Source: JAXMHB01 sp046346965
Lineage (GTDB): Bacteria > Pseudomonadota > Gammaproteobacteria > Xanthomonadales > SZUA-5
Reading direction: 5' to 3'
NCBI GenBank assembly: GCA_046346965.1
Contig: JAXMHB010000010.1
Location: 95,006 to 159,005, forward strand
Length of the DNA: 64,000 nucleotides
Shown here: one piece after another, positions 39,176 to 50,000 of the stretch
How the letters are laid out: each line of letters opens with the position of its first letter
How positions within the stretch are numbered: the stretch's first letter is position 1
Translations under genes and position numbers: made by a program
The notes under the pieces: generated by a model
What the model was told of the DNA's origin: nothing
The model's database searches: none
What the model saw: the letters and a program-made list of their open reading frames with translations, nothing else

Positions 39176-41656
39176 TCAAGGCGACACCATCGGACCGATC
39201 GCCGCCGGATCAGGCCTCAGGCTCGCCAAACAGGCATCTTCGAGCAGCAACACGCGCCCGGACCAAGCGGGCACCTCCACCTCCAGGCTGCCAGCCTGGG
39301 GCTGCAGCCAGCCATCCCCCAGCAGATCGCGCACCTGCGCCGCACCGGCGCAGGCCGGCACATTGAGCCGGTAACGACGTGGCTCGGCAGCGTTGTTGCT
39401 CAGGATCCACGCCCGCGCCGAGCCCAAGCGGCGCTCAAGCACGATCAGATGCTCGTCCAGCGCCAGCGGCGCCCCGAGGCTGCCGCGCCGCAGCACCGGA
39501 TGCGCTTGACGCAGGCCGATCAAAGCCCGCACCTGCGCCCAGAGTTCGAGGTCCGGATGGCCACCCTGATCGGCCCAGGGATAGGTACGCCGATTCTGCG
39601 GATCATCGCCGCCCGTCACGCCCACCTCATCGCCGTAATACAGCGTCGGCGCGCCCGGCAAACTCATTTGCAGCAGCATCGCCAGCAGGAAGCGGCGCTT
39701 GGCCAGTGCGATCGTCGCCGCGTCGGCGTCGTCATGCGCACCCAAAAGATGCAGCGTGCGTGCCTGATCGTGGGTGGACAGGAGATTCATCAACGCATAG
39801 TAGGCCTGTGGCGGATAGGCCTCGCGCATGTGTTCGATGTTGGGATAGAGCTTGCGGGCGTCACCGCCGGCGGCGTATTCGATCAAGGTGTTGCGGACGA
39901 TGTAATTCATCGTCGAATCGAAGGTATCGCCGAGGAAGTACTTGGAGGCATCGAACCAGGTCTCGGCCACCGTCAGCGCATCGGGTCGATGCGTTTTGAC
40001 CGCGCGGCGCCAGGCACGCCAGAAATCATCCGGCACCCAGGGCGCCACATCCATGCGCCAACCCGCCGCGCCCAGATCTAGCCAGTGCTGCATCACGCCA
40101 TCGGGCCCGAAAGCGTAGCGCCGATAATCTGCGGAATCCTTGTTGAGCTCGGGCAGATCGGCCACACCGGTCCAGCCGACGTAGCGCTGATCCGGGCTCG
40201 GCGCCTCGGCCTTGAACTTGTACCAGCTCGCGTAGGGCGAGTCCGATCGCACCTGTTCCTGCTCAAACGCGCCCACTTCCGGATATTTGCTGTGGCGATC
40301 GAAGTAGATCGAATCACTGCCGGAGTGATTGAGTGAGGTATCCGGCAGCACGCGGATCCCGCGCCGGGCGGCCTCGGCGGTCAAACGCTGGAAATCCGCC
40401 TCGGTGCCGAAGGCCGGATCGATGCGGCGGTAGTCGGCGGTGTCGTATTTGTGATTGCTGGCGGCGTAGAACAGCGGCGTCAGATACAGCGTGTTGGCGC
40501 CGAGTTCGCGGATGTAATCGAGCTTCTCGATGATGCCGGCGATGTCGCCACCGTAGAAGTCATTGCCCGACCACGCATCCGAGCCGTCGCCGCTGTGAGG
40601 CACAAAAGGCGGCTCATTCCAATCCTGATGCACTTCGATCGGATGCTGGTGAAACGTCCGCGCGCCAATCACCGGGTCATTGCCAGGGTCGCCGTTGCGA
40701 AAGCGCTCCGGGAAAATGTAGTAGTACACAATATCCGGCGCCCAGGACGGCACCATGAAATCCGGCGCGTAGACGGTCTGGCGAAAGCGCCGGATCGACG
40801 CCAGTTGCTCGGGCAGAAAGGCGATCTCGCCGACGCCGCCGCTGCCGCGCTCACGCGTCCAGAATACCGAGTCGCGATTGTTCTGATAGGCGTAGCGCTG
40901 GCCGCCGATCAAGACTTCGAACCAGTAACCATAGACGCCCACAGCGTCGAAACGGTAGCTGGCGACATAGGACTCGGCGCCTTCACGCCGCATCGTCAGG
41001 CGCTGCAGCGTTTGGTATTCGAGCAGCTCCTGATTGCCCTCCAGCCGGCGTGATTCGATCACCAGCGTCGCCTGCTCCACCCCCGCGGGCGCGTGCAGGC
41101 GGAACTGCACCTCGGTGCCGGCACGCTGCGCGCCGAAAGGCTGTTTGTGACCCAGATCGCGGCTGTCATAGCGCACTGCCAGTGCAACCGGGTCGCTGAC
41201 CGCGCGGGCTCTTGGGTCGTTGAAGGACTTCGGCCCGATGGCCAGCGTGGGCAGGCCGTCCTTCACCACGAGTCGCAGAGTCTGCTCACCGGCGTAGGCA
41301 AAGCGCAGGTTGGCGGTCACCCCCGACTCAGCGTTGGTGACGAGCGCATAAGGCTGAGCCAGCGTGAGATCGCCCGCAGTCCCGACACGCGCACCGAAGG
41401 TGCTCGGCGGCGACCACGCCGCATCGGCGATCTTGAAGTCGTGGCGGGCGTCGAAGGCCACGTTCAGCAGATAGGCATCGCACTGCCATTGCAGCGCGTA
41501 CTCGTCGAGCGCGGCCCAGTTGTTCATCGACCCGCGCAGGTACAGCGTCGTCGACCCGTAGTGCGGCGCTTGGCACTCGCCCGAGGTCAGCGGCATCGGC
41601 CCGGGCTGCGCACACGCCGTCAGCAGACCCAGCAGAGGCAATCCCCACCGTCGCAT
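39176..41656 (-). CDS. GH13-family alpha-amylase-like lipoprotein
   Basis: An 826-residue exported protein. The signal ends in the lipobox LLTAC, so it is likely a lipoprotein. N-terminal beta domains (about 20-290) resemble a starch-binding or early-set module (TTLYLRGSMNNWAALDEYAL). The GH13 barrel starts near 300 (IVYYYIFPERFRNGD). Catalytic residues are the nucleophile Asp536 in GWRMDVAPW, acid/base Glu565 in VAETWFDAS, and Asp630 in LLSTHDQAR. The architecture is closest to neopullulanase or cyclomaltodextrinase-type enzymes acting on maltodextrins. The ATG at 41656 has GGGAGG upstream and gives the lipobox; an in-frame extension to 41692 does not. Confidence 0.9.
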   Translation of the reverse strand: MRRWGLPLLGLLTACAQPGPMPLTSGECQAPHYGSTTLYLRGSMNNWAALDEYALQWQCDAYLLNVAFDARHDFKIADAAWSPPSTFGARVGTAGDLTLAQPYALVTNAESGVTANLRFAYAGEQTLRLVVKDGLPTLAIGPKSFNDPRARAVSDPVALAVRYDSRDLGHKQPFGAQRAGTEVQFRLHAPAGVEQATLVIESRRLEGNQELLEYQTLQRLTMRREGAESYVASYRFDAVGVYGYWFEVLIGGQRYAYQNNRDSVFWTRERGSGGVGEIAFLPEQLASIRRFRQTVYAPDFMVPSWAPDIVYYYIFPERFRNGDPGNDPVIGARTFHQHPIEVHQDWNEPPFVPHSGDGSDAWSGNDFYGGDIAGIIEKLDYIRELGANTLYLTPLFYAASNHKYDTADYRRIDPAFGTEADFQRLTAEAARRGIRVLPDTSLNHSGSDSIYFDRHSKYPEVGAFEQEQVRSDSPYASWYKFKAEAPSPDQRYVGWTGVADLPELNKDSADYRRYAFGPDGVMQHWLDLGAAGWRMDVAPWVPDDFWRAWRRAVKTHRPDALTVAETWFDASKYFLGDTFDSTMNYIVRNTLIEYAAGGDARKLYPNIEHMREAYPPQAYYALMNLLSTHDQARTLHLLGAHDDADAATIALAKRRFLLAMLLQMSLPGAPTLYYGDEVGVTGGDDPQNRRTYPWADQGGHPDLELWAQVRALIGLRQAHPVLRRGSLGAPLALDEHLIVLERRLGSARAWILSNNAAEPRRYRLNVPACAGAAQVRDLLGDGWLQPQAGSLEVEVPAWSGRVLLLEDACLASLRPDPAAIGPMVSP

Positions 41657-41764
41657 CGTCCCTCCCAGGATCGCGAACATGGCGGCAGACACTACCCCGC
41701 GCCGCCCGCGCTTGCGCGCTCCAAGCGGCGACTGACTACGTATTCATCCGCGCGCCGCGGGCGC

Positions 41765-43084
41765 TCAGCCCGGACAGCGCACCGCTGCATGCTCCGGGAA
41801 GCGCACCGACACGCGCGTGCCCTTCCCTGCCTCGCTCTGGAACTCGATCGGCCAGCGAAAACGATCCGACAGCCGTTTGACGATGGTCAGCCCGACGCCG
41901 TGACCGCCACGCCGACCATGCTGCGCCCGGAAGAAGGGTTGGAAGATCTGCTTCAAGTCTTCTTCCGACATGCCGACGCCGGTGTCCTCCACCACGATCT
42001 CGCCGAGGTTGACCGCCACCCGAACCTCACCCTCGTCGGTGTAGCTGACCGCGTTGCGGATCAGGTTGCCGATCAGCACGGCCACCACTTTGGACGGCGC
42101 ATGCAGGCAGAACTGCGCGTTCTCTTCGAGCTTCAGCGCGACCGGCTTGTCGCCGATCAGCGCTTCGGCGCGCTCCATCTCGTCGCGCACCACCGTGTTG
42201 ACGGCAAAATCGTCGGCCGGCAGCGCGTTTTCCGATTCGCGCGCAATCAGCAGGAACGCCTCGATCAGCGCTTCCATATCGCGCGCCGAACGGGCGATGC
42301 GCTGCACATTGCGGCGGCCGTAATCGTCCAACTCGGCATCCGACAGCAGCACCTCGCTTGCCATCTTGATCACCGTCAGCGGCGTCCGCAATTCGTGGCT
42401 GGCATCGCGCGTGAAGTTGCGTTCGCGCTCGACGAACTCGCCGATGCGTTTGCCGAAGCCGTAGATCGCCTCCGACAGCAGCAGCGTTTCTCCCTCGATG
42501 TCGGGCGGCACCTTGTCGGGCGCCAGCGCGCTGAAATCCGGGTTCTTTGGATTCCAGCTTTGCACCTCATTCGCCAGCCAGATCACCGGCGAAATGGCCC
42601 GGCGCGACAAGCGATAGGTCAGCCAGGTGGTGAGGTAAATGAACAAAAGCACCAGCGTCAGCGGCACCAGCCCGAAAAACAGGGCCAGTTGCCCAATGTG
42701 TGCCTGATCGATCACCAGGTACAAACGGCCACTGGGCGAGTCCGACACGTACACCAGCGCCCGACTGCTGGGCGTGCGCAGCACGTGATAGCCCAGCGTG
42801 AGGCCGCGCACCTCGGGCGGGACGGTGTCGTCCGGCGCCCCGGTGCGCTGCAGATAGCCCTTCATGTTGTGGGTATCAGGCGTCGCCTGCGCCGGATTGC
42901 TTTCCAGCAGCGTCAGGTAGTGCGCCGTCTCCTCGCGCAGCGCGCGCTTCATTAGCACGTCTTCCAGCACCGCCGCAGCGCCATACACGCCGAGCACGGT
43001 GCCGCAGGAAATGGCGGCCGCCTGCAGGATGAAAGCAATGCCGATTTTGGCGCGCAGGCCACTCTGGCCGACCGGTGTACTCAT
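41765..43084 (-). CDS. Two-component sensor histidine kinase
   Basis: A 439-residue membrane histidine kinase. Two N-terminal helices (about 18-40 and 145-170) enclose a periplasmic sensor region of about 105 residues. The DHp domain has His230 in FTRDASHELRTPLTVI, and the ATPase has the N box LIGNLIRNAVSYTD, G1 VEDTGVGM, F box FQPFFRA and G2 GHGVGLTIVKRL. All catalytic boxes are intact. The ATG at 43084 is favoured over extensions to 43156. It lies 124 bp after the response-regulator gene on the same strand, forming a pair. The signal it senses is not evident from the periplasmic sequence. Confidence 0.93.
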   Translation of the reverse strand: MSTPVGQSGLRAKIGIAFILQAAAISCGTVLGVYGAAAVLEDVLMKRALREETAHYLTLLESNPAQATPDTHNMKGYLQRTGAPDDTVPPEVRGLTLGYHVLRTPSSRALVYVSDSPSGRLYLVIDQAHIGQLALFFGLVPLTLVLLFIYLTTWLTYRLSRRAISPVIWLANEVQSWNPKNPDFSALAPDKVPPDIEGETLLLSEAIYGFGKRIGEFVERERNFTRDASHELRTPLTVIKMASEVLLSDAELDDYGRRNVQRIARSARDMEALIEAFLLIARESENALPADDFAVNTVVRDEMERAEALIGDKPVALKLEENAQFCLHAPSKVVAVLIGNLIRNAVSYTDEGEVRVAVNLGEIVVEDTGVGMSEEDLKQIFQPFFRAQHGRRGGHGVGLTIVKRLSDRFRWPIEFQSEAGKGTRVSVRFPEHAAVRCPG

Positions 43085-43208
43085 GGAATGCGATTCGAGC
43101 CCAAACCTTAATTGTCCACGCGCCCGGATGCGCGGGATGTGCACAGCATAGGCCACGTCACTGACGCAGCCTGCACGGGCGGCATTGCGCCGCCCGTGCG
43201 CGGGTGGA

Positions 43209-43928
43209 TCAGGCTGCCGCCGTCTCGGTGTCGAGATCGGCCAGACGGTAGCCGGCGCTGTGGATAGTGTGCAGCAGCGTCTTCTGGAAGGGCTTGTCGA
43301 TCACCTTGCGCAGGTTGTACAGATGGCTGCGCAGGGTGTCGCTGTCCGGCAGCATATCGCCCCACACTTCGCGCTCGATGTCGCGACGCGAGACCACACG
43401 CGGCGACTCGCGCATCAGGATGGTCAACAACTTGAGACCGATCGGCGACACCTGCAGATCCTTGCCAGCGCGCGTCAGCCGCAGCGTGGCGGTGTCGAGC
43501 ACCAGATCGCCCACGCGCAGCACTTCCTGTGAAACCTGACGACGGTCGCGACGGATCAGCGCGCGCACGCGCGCTTCCAGTTCCTTCACTTCGAAGGGCT
43601 TGACCAGATAGTCGTCGGCGCCGGCATCGAGACCGGTCACCTTGTCTTCCAGCGTGTCGCGCGCCGTCAGCATCAGCACCGGCGTCGACTTCTTGGCGTC
43701 CTGGCGCAGCTTGCGGCAGACGTCTAGACCGTCCATGCCCGGCAGCATCAGGTCGAGCACGACGACGTCATAGCTGTTGCTGACCGCCAGATGCAGACCG
43801 GTGACGCCATCGGCGGCGTAATCCACCGAGTAGCCGCGGCGCTCCAGGAACTCGCCGACCATCTCCGAAATGCCGCGGTTGTCTTCGACCAGCAGCACCA
43901 GACCCGATTGCTCATCACGCTTGTTCAT
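43209..43928 (-). CDS. OmpR-family response regulator
   Basis: A 239-residue regulator. The receiver domain has Glu15-Asp16, phosphorylatable Asp59 in VVVLDLMLPGMDG and Lys109 in LVKPF. A winged-helix Trans_reg_C domain follows (about 145-235: VSPIGLKLLTILMRESPRVVSRRDIEREVWGD...TLRSHLYNLRKVIDKPF...TIHSAGYRLA). GGAG lies 6 nt before the ATG at 43928; the frame open upstream to 44117 enters the next gene. A cluster of GTGAA half-sites just upstream (43958-44026) could bind this regulator. It pairs with the histidine kinase downstream and lies directly after two giant C25-peptidase genes. Confidence 0.94.
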   Translation of the reverse strand: MNKRDEQSGLVLLVEDNRGISEMVGEFLERRGYSVDYAADGVTGLHLAVSNSYDVVVLDLMLPGMDGLDVCRKLRQDAKKSTPVLMLTARDTLEDKVTGLDAGADDYLVKPFEVKELEARVRALIRRDRRQVSQEVLRVGDLVLDTATLRLTRAGKDLQVSPIGLKLLTILMRESPRVVSRRDIEREVWGDMLPDSDTLRSHLYNLRKVIDKPFQKTLLHTIHSAGYRLADLDTETAAA

Positions 43929-43957
43929 GGCTTTCTCCAGGCCCGACCACCGGGCGC

Positions 43958-44026
43958 CTTCACGTTTGTGAAGATACGAGAGCCAATATCGTGAAGACGT
44001 GAACGCGACCGTGAAGTCGCGTTCAC
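43958..44026 (-). promoter_or_regulatory. Cluster of GTGAA(G/C) half-sites upstream of the response regulator
   Basis: The plus strand has an inverted pair CTTCACGTTTGTGAAG (43958-43973), then GTGAAG at 43991, GTGAAC at 43999, GTGAAG at 44011 and GTTCAC at 44021. Several phased half-sites within 70 bp, immediately before an OmpR-family gene, suggest an autoregulatory binding region. The region lies between the stop of the 2051-residue C25 protein and the regulator start. This is inference from repetition only. Confidence 0.5.
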
Positions 44027-44040
44027 GACATTGACTGCGC

Positions 44041-47000
44041 TCAGCGCAGACGCATGGCCGGATCGCCGAGCAGCATCGCGCTGCCCACGGCGTCTTCATA
44101 CAAACTTCCGTGCTCATGCAGACGGCGCTGGGCCTGCATCAACGCATCGCCCAGGCGCTCAGTCGTCAGATACGGCCGTACCGCATTCATCCACGCCACA
44201 TCGCTGGCGGTGGAGGTCAGCGCGCTGGTGCCCATGACGGCGACCGCACCGGATCCACCAGGCTGCACCATCAGCGCCGGGGCCACGTTGTTGTACACCG
44301 GGTCTACCGCGTAGCCACCGTAGCAACCGAGCACCCAGGCCACCGTGGGCCGCGTGCTGTTGGCCAGCAAGCCACTGCTGACCTGCGCCGCCGTCAGCAG
44401 GCTTTCACGCGCCCAGGACGATGGACTGCTGTGGCCGAGGAAGGCCGTCAGCGACTGGCCGGCGCCCATGGCGCTGACCATGTCGGCCCGCGCCAACGCG
44501 ACGCCGCTCCCGCCAGCCGGATAGTCATCCAGCGCAATGCGCGTGGTGGCGTACCCATTGAGCGAGAAGTTGAGCGCGCCGAGTTCGGCGCCATAGTCGA
44601 CGCTGCCGAGTCGGCGATCCGATACGCGCAGCAAGCGCCCGCCGTAGCTGCCGGTGCTGTAGGCATCGAGCTTGCCCAGCCACAAGGCCAGTTCGGACTG
44701 CGTGCGCACCGGCAGGCGGCCGATGGCGACATCCTGCATGCCGTCGCCGTCGATGTCCGCGTAGGGCACATCCGTCGGTGTATGCCGGATCACCGGACCG
44801 ATGGCGCGGTAGTGCGTCGGGATGAAGCTCTGCGAGTGCGCTCCGGTGTAGTCGAAATAGTCGTAGGTATCGCCACCGACCAGCAGCACATAGCGTGTGC
44901 CCAACTGACTCACCGCGTCGGCGATCAGCGCCGAGATGGCGGCTGGATCGACCACGCCGTCGGTGTAGGCGTCATAGACATCCTCGACATCGACCACCTG
45001 CACCGCAAATCCCTCGGCGCGACGGGTCGCCACCAGCGGCGCCAGACCACTGATAAAGCTGGGGTGTGCCACGATCAGGTAATCGGCAGGCTGATTGCCG
45101 ATCGGCGAGCGCGGCGCCGGTCTTGGCATCAGCGTAGCCGCCACGCCGGTCTGCGCCGGGGCACTCCACAGCGTGCCGCCATCGAGCGGCACTGCAAAGG
45201 ACACCGTGTAGCTCTGATCGGCTTCGAGCACCGCGCGCACGCCGGCCAACTCGGCGATGCTGCCGTCCGCACGCTGGTGGATCAGACGCACATCCGGTCG
45301 CGTGTAACCGCCGACGGTGTAAGCGCCGCAGCCGGGGCCGCTGCACGACGCCACGCCGAGATCGTCGAAGTTGTCGGCATGGATGCGATCGCCGGCTGCC
45401 AACGTCCCGGCAACGGCCGGCAGCGCCAGTTCCAGTCGATCATCGACGGCACGCAGTTCACGCAGATAGCGCGCTTCGATCGCGTCCAGGTAGACAACGC
45501 TCGCGGGCGCACCGGTGTCGCCCACCATCTCGACGCGCAGGGCATAGCTGCCCTGACGCAGCACGCCCGGGGGCAAAGCGATCTGTGCCCGATCGACCAC
45601 CAGCCCGTCGAAACGCCGCTGCCCGATCAGTTGATCGTTCAGATACAGGCGCACGCTGTGATCAGGCGACTGCGGCTGATCGATGCCGCCATGCAGATCC
45701 ACCACCAGCACCTCGCCACTGGAAGCGACCGCACGATCGCTGACGGTGAAGGTCTCGGTGTAGCTGGTCAGCGGCGTGTTGTTGCGGATCATCCGCACAG
45801 CCGTCCACGGATCAGACTGCGCCGAGCTCATGTCGTACAGACGCTGGGGCGCGTGCACCCGCGTGCCGGCGGCGGTGCTGGTACCCGCCAGTGCGCCGGG
45901 GCGCGCGTACTGGCTGCGTGCCGCAGCCTGCTCACTCGCGCCCATGCTGAGCCGGTAAGCACGTGTCTTGGTGTAACGGCTGCCCGCCACGGCCTGCGCG
46001 ACGAAGCTGAGCTGCGAACCCGCTCCGATCTGCGTCGGCCCCTGGTAGCTGAAGGGCACCTGCTGCGGGCCCACGGCCAGGCGCAAGCGGCTGGCGGCAA
46101 GACCCGACCAGTCGACGCCGGCAGCGAGCAATTGCTCGTGGGTAATGACGACGATGCCGGACTCTGCAACGCCGAGTTCCACCTGAACGTCACCCGTCGG
46201 CGTGGCACCCAGCAATGCACGCGTCTGGCCTTGACGGAACGCGCGCTGCTCGGCGTTGATGCGCGCCCAGTCGATCGGAGTGCTGAGCGTGCGCTCGCCG
46301 GTCCTCAGTCCCACCGGATAGGGGCCGTAGCGTTCCTTCTTGCCGTCGATTGATTCCTCTTCAATCCAGATCTGGGTCTGGCCGCTGTAGGCACCCGACA
46401 CTTCGTATCGGCGCGCAGTCAGGCTGGTGCCGGCCGCATCCGAACGCGCCAGCAAAGCCCGCCCGGCCGGGCGCCCGGCAAGATCGGAGTACACCGCATA
46501 TTGCAAAGACCCGAGTTCCGAGGCCGTCCCGAAGCGCACCACCAACTGCCCGGACTCGACCGCGACCTCCACATCCGACAGCGTGACCGGCAGCGTGCCG
46601 GCCTGGACGGAGGACACGCAATCCGCGTTCGCGCTGAAGGACAAGGTGGGGCAGCGACCGTCGCCGCCGCCGATCGCGCGCGCGGTGTTGTCCGCCGATA
46701 TGGCCCCGGTCTCCACACGCACGACGAACTGCAGCGCCGTGGTGACGCCGCCATCCAGGCCGCCCTGCGTCGTCGCTGGCGCCAGCGACCCGCCGCTGTA
46801 GCTGCAGGACAGCGGATCGCTGCCGTTGCACACCCAGTTGGTCCCCGAATAGCTGAGGAAGGTCAGATTGGCCAGCAGGTCGTCGTAGACGTAGATCGTG
46901 CCGGTCGTGGCCGCCAGCCCCTGATTGCGCACCACAATCTGGTAGGTCGCGTTGGCACCAGGGGCGATCGGTGGCGTCGGACTGACCAGCGTCTTCACCG

Positions 47001-50000
47001 CTTTCAGTTGCGGCAGATTGGTGACGATGGTGTAAGTCGCGCTGGCGTTATTGCTGGTGGTCGACGGTGTAGTGCTTGCAGCGCTCGCCGTATTGACCGT
47101 GGTACTGGCGCCGGCGGTCACCGGACCGACCACGCAGCTGTCGATGTGATCCTCATTGGCCAGAGTCGCCACCGGCAAGGGGCTGCTGATGGTGGCGTTG
47201 CAAGCCGCCATCGAAGCGCCCGGCAGCAAACTGTCGCTGATGGCGACGCCGCTTAGTGCCACCAATCCGGTGTTTTCGACGGTGAAGCGGTAGTACACGG
47301 AGGTGCCGGTCGCAACCTGGATGTTTGCGGACCAGGGCCCACTGGCACTCAGGCCGATCTGCTTCTGCAAACTCAGACTGGGCGCCAGCGTAGTCAGATT
47401 GGCGGTCGCAGTCGGCCCGGTATACGTGGTGGCGTTGAGCACATGGCTGGCGGCAACGGAATTGGTGCGCACGCCGGCAGTGCTGGTGGTCACATTGACC
47501 GACAGCGTGCAGGTGGCGCCGGCTGCCAGACTGGCGCCTGACAACGTGACCGAACCCGCTGCGGCCACCGGCGAGAACGTCCCGCCGCAGGTGTTGGACG
47601 CTGCCGGCGTGGCGGCGACCGTCATGCCGGCCGGGAAGGTGTCGGTGAAACCGACGCTGGCGAGCGTGCCCACACTGTTGGGATTCGTGACCGTCAGCGT
47701 CAGCGTGCTGGTGCTGCCCACCGCGACCGGATTGGGCGCAAAGGCCTTGGTCATCGTTGGCGGACTGACGGTGGTCAGCGTCGCCGTCCCCGAGCCCGTC
47801 GAGGTGGTGTTGGTGCCGGTCTGGGTGGACGTCACCTGCCCCGACACATTGACGCGCGCACCGGCCGTCGCCGCCACCACATTCACCGAAATCGTGCAGG
47901 TCGCGCCGCCAGCAATGGTGCCGCCACTGACGCTGATATCGCTACCCGCTGCCGGCGCCGTCACTGTGGGCGAGCCGCAATTGCCGTTGTTGGTGACGCC
48001 GTTGGGGGTGGCGATCACCACGCCCGCCGGCAGCGAGTCGGTGAAGCTGATGCCGTTCAGCGTATTGCTCGGGTTCGGATTGACCACGCTGAAGGTCAGC
48101 GTGCTGGTCTGTCCGGGCACCGTCGTCGCCGGATTGAAGGCCTTGGACAGCGTCGGGAAGCCGCAGGCGGTAAAGGTGACATCGTTCAAAGAGGCATAGT
48201 GGCCGTTGTTGTCGATCGCCGCGTTGTAGAAGTAAAAGCGGAAATAGGTCGTTCCGGTCTTGTTGATCTCGGTGCTGTACGTATTCGAGAACAGCGTATG
48301 CGATGCGGGGACCGCATAGGTGGTGACGCCGGCGCCTGAAACCGGCGGTGTCGCGCTGGAGTCGATAAACAAACTCATGGTTTGAGGACCGTTGGTTGAA
48401 CGATCCATCTCGTAGCTGAGATTCAGTGACGCATAGCCGGCCGTATTGATCGCAAACTGCATGAACTCCTGCTGGGCATGCACCAGGGTGGCACCCACCG
48501 TGACATGGTCCATATCCCATTCGAGATCGGTGACTGGGGAGCCCGTCGCAATGGTGGTATGCGCACCGGTGACACCGCCCGTTCCCACGTAATTGCCACC
48601 CGCCGTCGCCGTCGCTGGCGAAACCAGTGCAGTCGACGCCGGCGGCGCATAGTTGTCCCCGGTGGCCAAACCCTGGAAGGTCCACTGCGCCAGTGTGGCA
48701 CCCGGGCTGCAACCTGCCGGCGCGGCTGGGGCCGTGGTCACCGTCAAGGTGGCGGCAGCCGACTGGCCGGTGGAGACGCCGTTGATGGTGAACTGGCCCG
48801 CGGCAATCGTGTTGTTGTAACTGCCGGCAGTTGAGGCCGTGACTTTGACCGTCAGCGTGCACGTGCTGGCGGCGGCGATCGTGGCATTGCTGATGGCAAC
48901 CGAACTGGCGCCGGCCGTGGCGGTGACGGTCGGCGTGCCGCAGCCGCTGGTGGCGGCCGCGGGCGTGGAGGCCAGAATCACGCCCGAGGGCAGATTGTCG
49001 GTAACCGCATAGCCGCTGACCGAGAAAGCATTCTGGTTATTGATGGTGATGCGCAGCGTGGATTCCGTGCCTTGCGGAATGCTGGCGGGAATGAACTGCT
49101 TGGAAATCGTCGAGTTCTGCGTCGGATCCAGAATATTCAGCTGCAGGCTGTCGGTGCCGAAATCCGCGTTGTAGTGATAACTGCTGCCAGAATAGTCGTA
49201 GAACAGCGTGCTCAGGCGCTCACTGGTACCGGCACCGCTCAGAATCTGCACCTGATACAGCACGACCACATTGCTGCCACCCGCCTTGCCGACATCCAGA
49301 CACGAGCGGTAGGCGGGACTGCTGGGCTCGTTCTCCCACAGGCAGCCGTCCAGATACAGCGAGGTGGCGGGACTCGAAACGTAGGAGGAGCTGTCGGCAT
49401 TGAAGGTGGTGGTCACCGATAACACCCGGAACACGGTGTTGGCAAAGGAGGCGAAGGTCGCCAGCTGCTCGTAGCCCTGAGTCGCCGTGCCCCCCGTGAG
49501 CTCAATGAAGTAGGTCTGTCCGGTCAGCAGCTGGGTGCTGGTGCCGAGCGTCGCCGGCGTCAGCGTGGCCACGCTGGTTCCCACACGTATGCTGCTGATG
49601 AAGTTACGGTTTTGCGACACCAGGCGCTCGACGTAGACCTCGCGCGTCGGCGTGACCAGAGAGCCCGGATCGGCATCATCAATGGTCAGACTGTAACGAC
49701 GCGTGGTTCCGTAGGCGGATGCATTGCGCGTGAGCTCGAGATCGAAATAGGCATCCTGGCAAGCGCCTGAGGCCAGCGGCCCTACCGTCATCGCCGGGCC
49801 GCCGGGCCCACCGGCCGAGCCCGTGCGCAAGTTCACGAAGGCGTTGCTGGTGCTCCAGTTCCAGGTGACCGTGACCACGCCATTGCTGGCTGCCCCACTG
49901 GCGCAGATGCGATAGCCGATCGGGAAGTTGGCTGGGCCCGCCAAGACGTCATTGCTGTCGAGGCCGACGACATTCCAGGTGAGTGGCGAGGCAGTCAGCG

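Noticed and set aside
44110..46353. A 747-codon plus-strand open frame
   Set aside because: It lies antisense to the C-terminal peptidase domain with intact catalytic residues. No domain or start signal supports it.
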